From Candidatus Eiseniibacteriota bacterium (GTDB taxonomy: Bacteria > Eisenbacteria > RBG-16-71-46 > JAFGJU01), in NCBI GenBank assembly GCA_016928935.1, contig JAFGJU010000072.1:1-7400 (forward strand): a stretch of DNA of 7,400 nt. Direction: 5' to 3'. The notes beneath the pieces are model-generated. The model had not been told where the DNA came from, searched no databases, and saw only the letters and a list, made by a program, of their open reading frames with translations. A program made the translations under genes and the position numbers. Below, in pieces: positions 1 to 6,060 of the stretch; within the stretch, counting starts at the first letter, position 1, and the number at the start of each line of letters is the position of its first letter.

Positions 1-3000
1 GCGGTGCGGGTGCCTGACGATTTCCTCCAGCATGTAGTCTATGGCAGCGTCCAGCTGCGGGTCGCCGCCGTCGACCATCAATGCCGGGTCGTCCACTACT
101 TCCATATCGGGCTCGACACCGTGGCCTTCGACGCCCCAGGTGCCGTCAGTCTCGAAGAAGGCGAACCTGGGCACGGTCACGAATGCGCCGTCAACGAGGC
201 TGGGGTTCCCCGAGATTCCGACCAGACCTCCCCACGTGCGCATTCCTATGAGCTTCCCGACGCCGGCCTTCCTGAACAGGTACGGGAACATGTCTCCGCC
301 CGAGCCGGCCAGCCCGTTTATGAGCATGCACTTGGGGCCGTTGTGCGCGTCGCCGGGTGTCGGCTCCGGCTTCTTGTTGTGGCGCGTCGCCCAGTAGCTG
401 GCCACCGGCCGGTTCAAGAGCTCCACGAAGCGCGTCGGCACCTGGCCGCCGCCGTTCCATCTCTCGTCGATTATCAGGGCTTGCTTGTTCAACTGGCCGA
501 AGAACTGCCGCACCAGCTCGTTCTGGCCGGGAATGCTGGTGTCGGGGACATAGATGTACCCGACCTTGCCGTTCGTTTTCTTCTCGACGTAGGCCCGATT
601 CTTCTCTATCCATGCCCTGAACCTGAGGTCACGTTCGTTGGACAAGAGATTCACGATGACCTTGCGCGCCTTGTCCGTGAGCTTCGGCTCTTCGCTCACC
701 GTGATGGTCACGGTCTTGCCGGCCAGGCCCACGAACGCGGCCCACGGGTCCTTGTCGGTGTCCACCGGCACGCCGTTCACGGCCAGGAGGTAATCGCCGG
801 CCTTGACCTTGACGCCGGGCTGGCTGAGAGGACCCCTCGCGTCGGCGTCCCACGGCGCGCCCTCCACGATTCTGGAGATCCTGTAGGCGCCGTTCGAGAG
901 CTCGAAGTCGCACCCCAGCATGCCCACCGAGACGCTCGGCCCCCTGTCAGAGTCACCGCCCCAGTAGTAGGCGTGCCCCACGCTCAGCTCTCCTATCATT
1001 TCCCCTATCACATAGCTCACATCCTCGCGCGACGCGCAGTCCTTGAGCATCGGCTCGTACTGCTTCCGCACAGCGTTCCAGTCCACGCCGTGCATGTTGG
1101 GGGCGTAGAAGTAGTCGCGCTGGAGCCGCCACGCCTCCGTGAACACCTGGCGCCATTCCTCGCGCGGGTCCACTTCCTGCCTCAGGCCGGACGTGGCCAG
1201 CGGCGAGTCTATCTTCTGGTCCGCCTTGGCGTCGACTATGGCCCAGGTCTTGTCCTTGATGACCAGCAGCTTCTTGCCGTCGGCCGAGATCGCGTACCCG
1301 TACACGCCGTCCAGTACCGTCTTTTCCTTCTCCTTGTCCTCGTCCAGGTCGAGTATTCGGATGGAGCCCTTCGGGCCCTCGTCCTCGTCGAACTCCGCGC
1401 CCTGCAGCGGATGTCTCAGGTAGATGAGCTTGCCGTCGCTGTTGACGGAGAGGTTTGAGAAGCGGCCCTTTTCCACCGGAAGCAGGACCGCCCTCTGCTC
1501 GAAGCCCTGGATGTCTATCTTGACCGGTTCAGGCTTCTTCTTGTCCTTGTCGTCCTCGGACTCCTTGGCCGCCTTCTTGTCTTTGGCCTTCTTGCCGGAG
1601 TCCTCGTCTTCTTCGTCCTTCTTCTCCGGTTTCTCCTCGTCCCACTTCTCCTCGTCTATCTTCGGCGCGGTGGGGGAGAGGCTGTCGGCGCTGAGCGGCA
1701 CCAGGCACAGCCGGCCGGTGTTGGCGTATATCCAGGTGGAGCCCAAGTCCTCGTAGAACGGGCCCGTGAACTCCATCTGGCTCACGTAGTAGAAGTGCTT
1801 GCCCTCGCGGTCGAACGCCGGCGAGATGTCGTTGAAGAGCCCGCTCGTGACCTTGTGCTTCTCGTTCTTCTCGACGTTGTACAGCCAGATGCAGCCGGGC
1901 TGCGTCAGAGACTCCTGAAGCACAAACGCCAGCCAGTTGGAATCGCTGGACCAGCTCTCGCCCTGCTGCCACTGCGACTCGTTGTGCGCTATTGTCCTGG
2001 TCTCGGCCTTCTCCACGTTCACGATGAAGAGCGTGTTGGTCTCGTCCCAGAAGGAGAGCCACTTGGAATCGGGAGACCAGGCCATATTGGAGATGAACCC
2101 GTTCGAGCGGTCGGTGAGCTTTCGCTCTCCGCCGCTTCCGTCGGATTTGGTGACGTACACGTTGTACTCGCCCGTCGCGTCGGACGAGTACGCTATCCAC
2201 TTCTTGTCCGGACTCCACATCGGCTCACGCTCGGCCACGCCGCTCGTGCGCGTCAGGTTCACGGCCGTGCCCTTCTCGGCCGGTACCGTCCAGATGTCGC
2301 CCCTGGCCTCGAACACGGCCCTCTTCCCGGTGCTCGATATGTTGCCGCTGTTGATGAAATCGCCCTCGTCCACAGCCTGCACGCGGAGCTTCGGGGCGGC
2401 GCCCGGTATCGTGACCTTCACCGTGCGCGCCTCCTCGGTCTCGAGGTCGAGCAGGCGAAGCTCCGGGCCGTACTGGAACACGATCTCCCCCCGACCCTTA
2501 TCCCCGGGGCCGACGGAAGGGTACTTGACGTCGTAGTCCGAGTAGCGCGTAACCTGCCGCCGCTCGCCCGTTTTCGTGTCGTAGCACCAGACGTTTAAGC
2601 GATGGGAAGGCCCGTCGTCGGAGATGTAGTAGACCCGGTCGCCGTGCCACATGGGCTGGGCGTCGTTGCCCTTCCAGTCGGTGATCTTCTTCGAGCCGTG
2701 CGTCTTGAGGTTGAAGAGCCACACGTCGCCCGCCATGCCGCCCATGTAGCGCTTCCACGTCCTGGTCTCCGAGGCGTACGGAGTGTACGCCAGCCACTCG
2801 CCGTCGGGGCTCACGCGGGCGGCCATTCCGTATGGAACCGGCAGCTTCTCGAACAGGCCGCCTGCCGCGGGCACCGTGAAGAGCTCGACCGTCACCGGAT
2901 AGTCCTTGAGTGCGTAGGCGGCGAAAATGAGCGACTTGCCGTCGGGAGTCCAGTCGCTCAGGGCCTCCCCGGTCGGGTGATACGTCACTCTGAAAGGCGT

Positions 3001-3312
3001 CCCTCCGGACACGGGAATGGTGTAGAGGTCCCTGTTCCCGTCGTAGTTGCCCACGAAGGCAATGGTCCTCCCGTCCGGGCTGAACCGCGGGTAGTACTCC
3101 ATCCCCGCCGGGCTGGCCAGCGGCGTGGCCACGCCTCCCTCCCGCGGCACGAGCCAGACGTCGTTAGCGTACACGAACGCGATGTGCGCGGCGCTGACGT
3201 CGGGGAAACGTAGCATGCCCGCGTGCGGCTCGACTGCAAACGCGGGGGCCACGGCCATGATTGCCACTAACGACGCCGCGACCAGAAACATGACGGAAAC
3301 CGGTCTCAACAT
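1..3312 (-). CDS. Tricorn-type S41 serine protease, exported, C-terminus cut by window edge
   Basis: About 1104 residues are visible with no stop. Residues 1-26 form a Sec signal peptide (Leu-Arg start, hydrophobic core, Ala-Phe-Ala before the likely cut), so the enzyme should act outside the cytoplasm. Residues about 30-690 carry TolB/WD-like blade motifs (FSPDG, WTPDG, VSPDG, WSPD), consistent with the two beta-propellers of tricorn. They are interrupted by a Lys/Glu/Asp-rich linker at about 551-597. The C1 region follows (EWRQVFTEAW near 720), then a PDZ-like domain at about 797-875, then the C2 catalytic domain. Catalytic candidates are His780 (SVGHAY), Ser1004 (AGSGGD) and Glu1062 (GVEGHGVEPD). 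The Ser-to-Glu spacing of 58 equals that of Thermoplasma tricorn (Ser965, Glu1023). The residue before His780 is Gly, where archaeal tricorn has catalytic Ser745. The family degrades peptides to short oligopeptides. The ATG at 3312 has AGGAGGA 5 nt upstream. Only a short tail should be missing. The family call is firm; the substrate is unknown. Confidence 0.93.
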   Translation of the reverse strand, partial: MLRPVSVMFLVAASLVAIMAVAPAFAVEPHAGMLRFPDVSAAHIAFVYANDVWLVPREGGVATPLASPAGMEYYPRFSPDGRTIAFVGNYDGNRDLYTIPVSGGTPFRVTYHPTGEALSDWTPDGKSLIFAAYALKDYPVTVELFTVPAAGGLFEKLPVPYGMAARVSPDGEWLAYTPYASETRTWKRYMGGMAGDVWLFNLKTHGSKKITDWKGNDAQPMWHGDRVYYISDDGPSHRLNVWCYDTKTGERRQVTRYSDYDVKYPSVGPGDKGRGEIVFQYGPELRLLDLETEEARTVKVTIPGAAPKLRVQAVDEGDFINSGNISSTGKRAVFEARGDIWTVPAEKGTAVNLTRTSGVAEREPMWSPDKKWIAYSSDATGEYNVYVTKSDGSGGERKLTDRSNGFISNMAWSPDSKWLSFWDETNTLFIVNVEKAETRTIAHNESQWQQGESWSSDSNWLAFVLQESLTQPGCIWLYNVEKNEKHKVTSGLFNDISPAFDREGKHFYYVSQMEFTGPFYEDLGSTWIYANTGRLCLVPLSADSLSPTAPKIDEEKWDEEKPEKKDEEDEDSGKKAKDKKAAKESEDDKDKKKPEPVKIDIQGFEQRAVLLPVEKGRFSNLSVNSDGKLIYLRHPLQGAEFDEDEGPKGSIRILDLDEDKEKEKTVLDGVYGYAISADGKKLLVIKDKTWAIVDAKADQKIDSPLATSGLRQEVDPREEWRQVFTEAWRLQRDYFYAPNMHGVDWNAVRKQYEPMLKDCASREDVSYVIGEMIGELSVGHAYYWGGDSDRGPSVSVGMLGCDFELSNGAYRISRIVEGAPWDADARGPLSQPGVKVKAGDYLLAVNGVPVDTDKDPWAAFVGLAGKTVTITVSEEPKLTDKARKVIVNLLSNERDLRFRAWIEKNRAYVEKKTNGKVGYIYVPDTSIPGQNELVRQFFGQLNKQALIIDERWNGGGQVPTRFVELLNRPVASYWATRHNKKPEPTPGDAHNGPKCMLINGLAGSGGDMFPYLFRKAGVGKLIGMRTWGGLVGISGNPSLVDGAFVTVPRFAFFETDGTWGVEGHGVEPDMEVVDDPALMVDGGDPQLDAAIDYMLEEIVRHPHR

Positions 3313-3539
3313 GGTACTCCTCCTCAACTGGTTGTGAGACTCTGGGTCCACGGTCGAACACTGGTCAAACAGAAGGATATACGTTTGTTCCGCCCTACAG
3401 GATTCACCGGATCTGCAGCTCCGGAAAAGCGCAGGCCGCTCGTTACGGCCCGTGGCGCGTCCGGCCGTCCGCCGCCTTCGTCCGGCCTCGGGCGGGCCGA
3501 GTCTTGTCGCGACTTCCCTGCATGCGGGCGGCGGGTCCT

Positions 3540-3561
3540 GGCGTGGTCGGTCCCCCACACC
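3540..3561 (-). terminator. Weak hairpin in the 279-bp gap after the FTR gene
   Basis: Read on the minus strand, GGTGTGG and CCACGCC can pair as a 7-bp stem with one G-U pair and an 8-nt loop, about 30 nt past the FTR stop codon. No T-run follows, so it is not a classical intrinsic terminator. The rest of the gap (3313-3591) holds no credible gene. Its only other clear element is the ribosome binding site of the tricorn gene at 3318-3324. The gap size suggests that the FTR and tricorn genes are separate transcription units. Confidence 0.22.
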
Positions 3562-3591
3562 GGGGCCTGCGACGGCTGCCGGGCCGCTACA

Positions 3592-3972
3592 CTAGCGAGG
3601 CATGGTCTTCTCGGGAGGCCTGCGTTCCGGGACCGCGACGTGCGGTATCCTGCCCTCAAGCCAATCCCTGGATACGTAAAGACCGCAGTAGCACCTCCCG
3701 TATTCCCCCACGTCGGCCTCGCGGTACACGCAGGGGCAGATTATGTCCTTGTCGCGCTCGTGCTCGCCGGAAGCGAGCCTGCAGGGGCAGCTCATGTAGC
3801 CGTAACGGGCCCTGTTCTTGAGAAGCCCCCTGAGTATCTCCGTTGTCGTCGCCGAGTCGGCGTTCAAGTAGTAGCCCCTGGGCTCCTGGAGCCTCTTCAG
3901 GGCCTCGTACAGTCTTTGGACCTCGTCTTCTGGCATCTCCACCTCTTCTTCTGCGTGCGTGGCCGGCGCCAT
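3592..3972 (-). CDS. Ferredoxin-thioredoxin reductase, catalytic (beta) subunit-like
   Basis: The protein has 126 residues, in the size range of FTR catalytic subunits. It carries the signature of six cysteines in three CxC pairs: CPC (62-64), CPC (79-81) and CYC (94-96), within the diagnostic context DKDIICPC and EYGRCYCGLY. In this family four of the cysteines hold a [4Fe-4S] cluster and two form the redox-active disulfide. By analogy with the chloroplast/cyanobacterial enzyme, Cys64 and Cys96 would be the disulfide and Cys62, 79, 81 and 94 the cluster ligands. The enzyme passes single electrons from ferredoxin to a disulfide on a thioredoxin-like partner. Tyr95 replaces the His of the chloroplast CHC motif. 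It lies 80 bp downstream of the glutaredoxin gene on the same strand, so the two are probably co-transcribed. No variable subunit gene is visible. The ATG at 3972 has GAGGG 8 nt upstream; the in-frame ATG at 3936 (Met13) is an alternative and also follows a purine-rich stretch. Confidence 0.9.
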   Translation of the reverse strand: MAPATHAEEEVEMPEDEVQRLYEALKRLQEPRGYYLNADSATTTEILRGLLKNRARYGYMSCPCRLASGEHERDKDIICPCVYREADVGEYGRCYCGLYVSRDWLEGRIPHVAVPERRPPEKTMPR

Positions 3973-4052
3973 GGACTCGGCCCTCGTGTCGTGTGCAGTC
4001 GGCTAAGACGAGCGCGCTCGGCCCGGACTTCCGCCGCGCGAGGCGTCCGTCG

Positions 4053-4310
4053 TCATGCGCCCAGGGCGTCTCTCAGCTCTTCCTCTCTAAATCCAACTAT
4101 GACCCTGCCCCCTATCAGGATGGTTGGAAACGAGCACCGGGGGTTCAGCCTTCTCACCTCGTCCATGACGTTCGCTCTTTCCTCTCCTTCCAGCAAGTCG
4201 ACGTCCGTGAAGTCGTACTTGACGTTGAGCGAGTCCAGCAATCTCTTTGTGGCCTTGCAGTAACCGCAAGTGCTCAGCGTGTAGATCTTCACCTTCTTGT
4301 GTTCGGCCAT
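4053..4310 (-). CDS. Small glutaredoxin/NrdH-like redoxin (CGYC)
   Basis: The 85-residue protein has a single thioredoxin fold. An initial beta strand (VKIYTLST) leads to the redox motif Cys15-Gly-Tyr-Cys18 at the start of a helix. The cis-proline segment is SFPTILI (Pro62), followed by a strand with GGRVIVGF and a C-terminal helix. It should carry out thiol-disulfide exchange in the cytoplasm. Its position directly upstream of the FTR catalytic subunit suggests that this redoxin is the electron acceptor of that enzyme rather than a glutathione-dependent protein; this is inferred from context. The frame stays open upstream to an ATG at 4550, but that extension is Arg/Pro/Gly-rich junk. The ATG at 4310 is chosen because it begins the fold and has GGGAG 6 nt upstream. 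It is divergent from the permease operon across a 284-bp spacer. Confidence 0.9.
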   Translation of the reverse strand: MAEHKKVKIYTLSTCGYCKATKRLLDSLNVKYDFTDVDLLEGEERANVMDEVRRLNPRCSFPTILIGGRVIVGFREEELRDALGA

Positions 4311-4407
4311 CGTCGACTCCCTTTCACGCCGCCGCCAGTCGGCTCGCCGCTCCGCGGAAGCGGGCAGCGCCCCGTGCGCCGGCGCCGGGCTCGCCCGCCC
4401 GTAGTTC

Positions 4408-4428
4408 GTGCGCGCACAATTGTGACAA
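4408..4428. promoter_or_regulatory. Cluster of three overlapping palindromes in the divergent spacer
   Basis: Three dyads overlap within 21 bp: GTGCGCGCAC (4408-4417, perfect), CACAATTGTG (4415-4424, perfect) and TTGT-G-ACAA (4420-4428). They lie about 100 bp upstream of the glutaredoxin start and about 110 bp upstream of the promoter of the permease operon. They could be protein-binding sites or part of the glutaredoxin promoter, for which only weak hexamers are visible on the minus strand (CACAAT as a possible -10). The remainder of 4311-4537 is GC-rich and holds no credible gene. Function is not shown by the sequence. Confidence 0.35.
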
Positions 4429-4537
4429 AGCGTCCCCACAAACGCAACGCGTCTTTTTTCTCGGCCGCCGGCCGACCGCTCTCTCGGCCGCCGCTCGGCA
4501 CGGCCGCCCCGCCGGCGCGGGCAGGCCTTCGTGGGCC

Positions 4538-4566
4538 TTGACATATTCAACGCAATATTGCATAAT
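4538..4566 (+). promoter_or_regulatory. Near-consensus sigma-70 promoter of the permease-arsR-redoxin operon
   Basis: A perfect -35 hexamer TTGACA (4538-4543) is followed, after exactly 17 bp, by CATAAT (4561-4566), which matches the -10 consensus at five of six positions. The stretch is an AT-rich patch in otherwise GC-rich DNA. The start site would fall near 4573, just upstream of the ribosome binding site at 4584-4590. This leaves a very short leader, and excludes the upstream in-frame ATGs at 4247 and 4571 as main starts of the permease. Confidence 0.78.
4552..4561. promoter_or_regulatory. Probable ArsR operator inside the promoter spacer
   Basis: GCAATATTGC is a perfect 10-bp palindrome lying between the -35 and -10 hexamers and reaching the first base of the -10. 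It is flanked by related AT-rich arms: ATATT at 4543-4547 pairs with AATAT at 4554-4558, and TATT at 4556-4559 with AATA at 4564-4567. A dimeric winged-helix repressor bound here would block RNA polymerase. The ArsR-family gene encoded in the same operon is the obvious candidate, giving autorepression relieved by metal binding. The assignment rests on location and symmetry, not on a match to a known operator. Confidence 0.55.
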
Positions 4567-4583
4567 AGCTATGGATTTCTGTG

Positions 4584-4590
4584 GGAGGAG
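4584..4590 (+). promoter_or_regulatory. Ribosome binding site that fixes the permease start
   Basis: GGAGGAG lies 4 nt before the ATG at 4595. It selects that codon over the ATG at 4571, which has no such site and would add eight residues (MDFCGRSE) that are largely the translated ribosome binding site itself. Confidence 0.75.
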
Positions 4591-4594
4591 CGAG

Positions 4595-5683
4595 ATGGCG
4601 ACGCAAAAGGAACGGGCGGCGGCTGCGGCGCCGACGGCGTCTTCACGTCCTGGGTGGGCACTTACCGCCGCGCGCGTTATGTCAACTCTACTCGGGGCAG
4701 CCGCGTGGTGGCTCGTTTACGGGCATCTGGGAGCGTTCGCCAGGTGGCTCACGTACGACCTGCTCAGGTTGTCCGAGGGCAGTCGCTTGGCGTTCAGCGT
4801 GGAGTTCTTCGTCTTCGACGCGCCGAAGGTCATGATGCTTCTGGTGGTGGTCGTTTTCGGCGTGGGCGTCGTTCGGTCATTCTTCACGCCCGAGCGCACC
4901 AGACGGATACTTGCCGGCAAGCGCGAGTCCGCCGGCAACGTGCTGGCCGCCCTGCTGGGGGTGGTGACGCCGTTCTGCACGTGCTCGGCCGTGCCGCTCT
5001 TCATCGGCTTCGTGACTGCCGGCATTCCGCTGGGCGTCACCTTTTCCTTCCTGATTTCCGCGCCCATGGTCAACGAGGTCGCGCTGGTGCTCTTGTTCGG
5101 CCTGTTCGGATGGAAAGTGGCGGCGCTGTACATGGGCACGGGCCTGGTCATCGCCGTCGCTGCCGGATGGGTGATCGGCAGGCTAGGTCTTGAGCGCTGG
5201 GTGGAAGGATGGGTCTACGAGACGAGTGCGGGCGCCGCCGAGTCGGCCGGCGCGGTCCGGCTCGACTGGGGGGACAGGTTGCGTCTTGGCCGGGACGCCG
5301 TCAGGGACATCGTCGGCAGAGTCTGGCCGTACGTGATGGCCGGTCTCGCTGTCGGGGCCGCCATCCACGGCTACGTCCCGCAGGACTTCATGGCTTCCAT
5401 CATGGGCAGGGGCGCTTGGTGGTCCGTGCCCGCAGCCGTGCTCATAGGCATTCCGATGTATTCGAACGCCGCGGGCATCATCCCGGTGGTCCAGGCCCTG
5501 CTGGGCAAGGGCGCGGCTCTGGGCACGGTGCTGGCGTTTATGATGTCGGTAATCGGGCTGTCGCTTCCAGAATTCATAATTCTGCGCAAAGTGCTCAGAT
5601 TGCCCCTCATCGTGGCGTTCACAGCAATCGTGGGCCTGGGAATTCTGGTGGTGGGGTACGTGTTCAACGTCGTTATTCTCTGA
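4595..5683 (+). CDS. Permease of the COG0701/UPF0718 (ArsP-like, DUF318) family
   Basis: The protein has 362 residues and about eight to nine hydrophobic membrane segments (near 21-43, 78-97, 116-142, 145-169, 174-196, 244-262, 276-302, 308-328 and 336-358). A charged soluble loop at about 197-240 separates two halves. The family hallmark is TPFCTCSAVPLF, with Cys128 and Cys130 placed in or beside a membrane helix, followed by ISAPMVNE (155-161). The second half has the related GIPMYSNAAGIIPV and GLSLPEFIILRKV. ArsP members export trivalent organoarsenicals such as methylarsenite; other members of this broad family have no proven substrate. It is the first gene of an operon with an ArsR repressor (29-nt gap) and a thioredoxin-like protein, which supports a role in metalloid or thiophilic-metal efflux across the inner membrane. 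The family is secure; the substrate is inferred. Confidence 0.9.
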   Translation: MATQKERAAAAAPTASSRPGWALTAARVMSTLLGAAAWWLVYGHLGAFARWLTYDLLRLSEGSRLAFSVEFFVFDAPKVMMLLVVVVFGVGVVRSFFTPERTRRILAGKRESAGNVLAALLGVVTPFCTCSAVPLFIGFVTAGIPLGVTFSFLISAPMVNEVALVLLFGLFGWKVAALYMGTGLVIAVAAGWVIGRLGLERWVEGWVYETSAGAAESAGAVRLDWGDRLRLGRDAVRDIVGRVWPYVMAGLAVGAAIHGYVPQDFMASIMGRGAWWSVPAAVLIGIPMYSNAAGIIPVVQALLGKGAALGTVLAFMMSVIGLSLPEFIILRKVLRLPLIVAFTAIVGLGILVVGYVFNVVIL

Positions 5684-5712
5684 GCGGATCACGGACTAAG
5701 GAGTGAGTCAAA

Positions 5713-6060
5713 ATGCATTCTGCGGAGCTCACGCGCGCAAAAGCCGAGATATTCAAGGCCCTCGGGCATCCCGCGCGCCTTGCGATGGTCGAGGCGCTCG
5801 CCAGACGGCCGCACTGCGTGTGCGAGCTGGTCGAGATGGTGCCGGGTAAACAGGCGACCACCTCGAGGCACCTGGACGTTCTGCTGAAAGCGGGCGTGGT
5901 CCGGCGTCACAAGGAGGGCGCCAAGATGATCTACGAGCTTGCGCTGCCCTGCATACTCAGGGCCATGCCGTGCGTCACGGATGCGCTCAGGCATCGCATT
6001 GCGTCTCAGGCAGCGCTGCTGAAGGTCGAGTCAGGAGGCCACGGCAATGCCCGACAATGA
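5713..6060 (+). CDS. ArsR/SmtB-family metal-responsive repressor
   Basis: The 115-residue protein has a winged-helix fold. An N-terminal helix with FKALGHPARLAMVEAL (14-29) leads to the metal-site segment HCVCELVEMV (Cys35, Cys37). A recognition helix follows (KQATTSRHLDVLLKAGVV, 46-63), then the wing (RRHKEGAKMIYELAL). The CVC in the DNA-binding helix region matches the As(III)/Sb(III)-sensing type of ArsR, but the third cysteine of the E. coli protein is not at its usual place. Two further cysteines, Cys80 and Cys87, lie just after the wing in the likely dimerisation helix and could complete or add a site. It would repress the promoter upstream of the permease and release DNA on binding the toxicant. 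The start has AAGGAGTG 7-8 nt upstream. Its last 14 nt overlap the next gene. Confidence 0.93.
   Translation: MHSAELTRAKAEIFKALGHPARLAMVEALARRPHCVCELVEMVPGKQATTSRHLDVLLKAGVVRRHKEGAKMIYELALPCILRAMPCVTDALRHRIASQAALLKVESGGHGNARQ

Noticed and set aside
4..1458. Long 484-codon open frame on the plus strand
   Set aside because: It lies antisense to the catalytic half of the tricorn protease, whose active-site motifs are unmistakable. Its translation is Val/Arg/His-rich without any domain, as expected for a frame opposite a GC-rich gene.
1795..2598. Overlapping plus-strand open frames of 267 and 199 codons
   Set aside because: Both are antisense to the tricorn propeller region, overlap each other in different frames and show no recognisable motif.
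3350..3400. Possible promoter for the tricorn gene on the minus strand (TTGACC, TATATC)
   Set aside because: The two hexamers do not occur in the right order and spacing with each other, and neither has an acceptable partner at 16-18 bp. A promoter must be near, but I cannot place it.
3458..3487. Direct repeat CGTCCGGCC, 21 bp apart
   Set aside because: Nine bases of GC-rich sequence in a GC-rich spacer can recur by chance, and no further copies or context support a function.
3334..4263. 309-codon plus-strand open frame over the FTR and glutaredoxin genes
   Set aside because: It runs opposite two clearly identified redox genes and across the spacer between them; no domain is visible and no ribosome binding site marks its start.
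4311..4550. N-terminal extension of the glutaredoxin frame to the ATG at 4550
   Set aside because: It adds 80 low-complexity residues before a complete thioredoxin fold, while the ATG at 4310 has its own GGGAG site.
4247..4594. N-terminal extension of the permease frame (116 codons)
   Set aside because: The extension is Arg/Ala/Pro/Ser-rich, overlaps the glutaredoxin start and lies mostly upstream of the near-consensus promoter. The ATG at 4595 has GGAGGAG at 4 nt.
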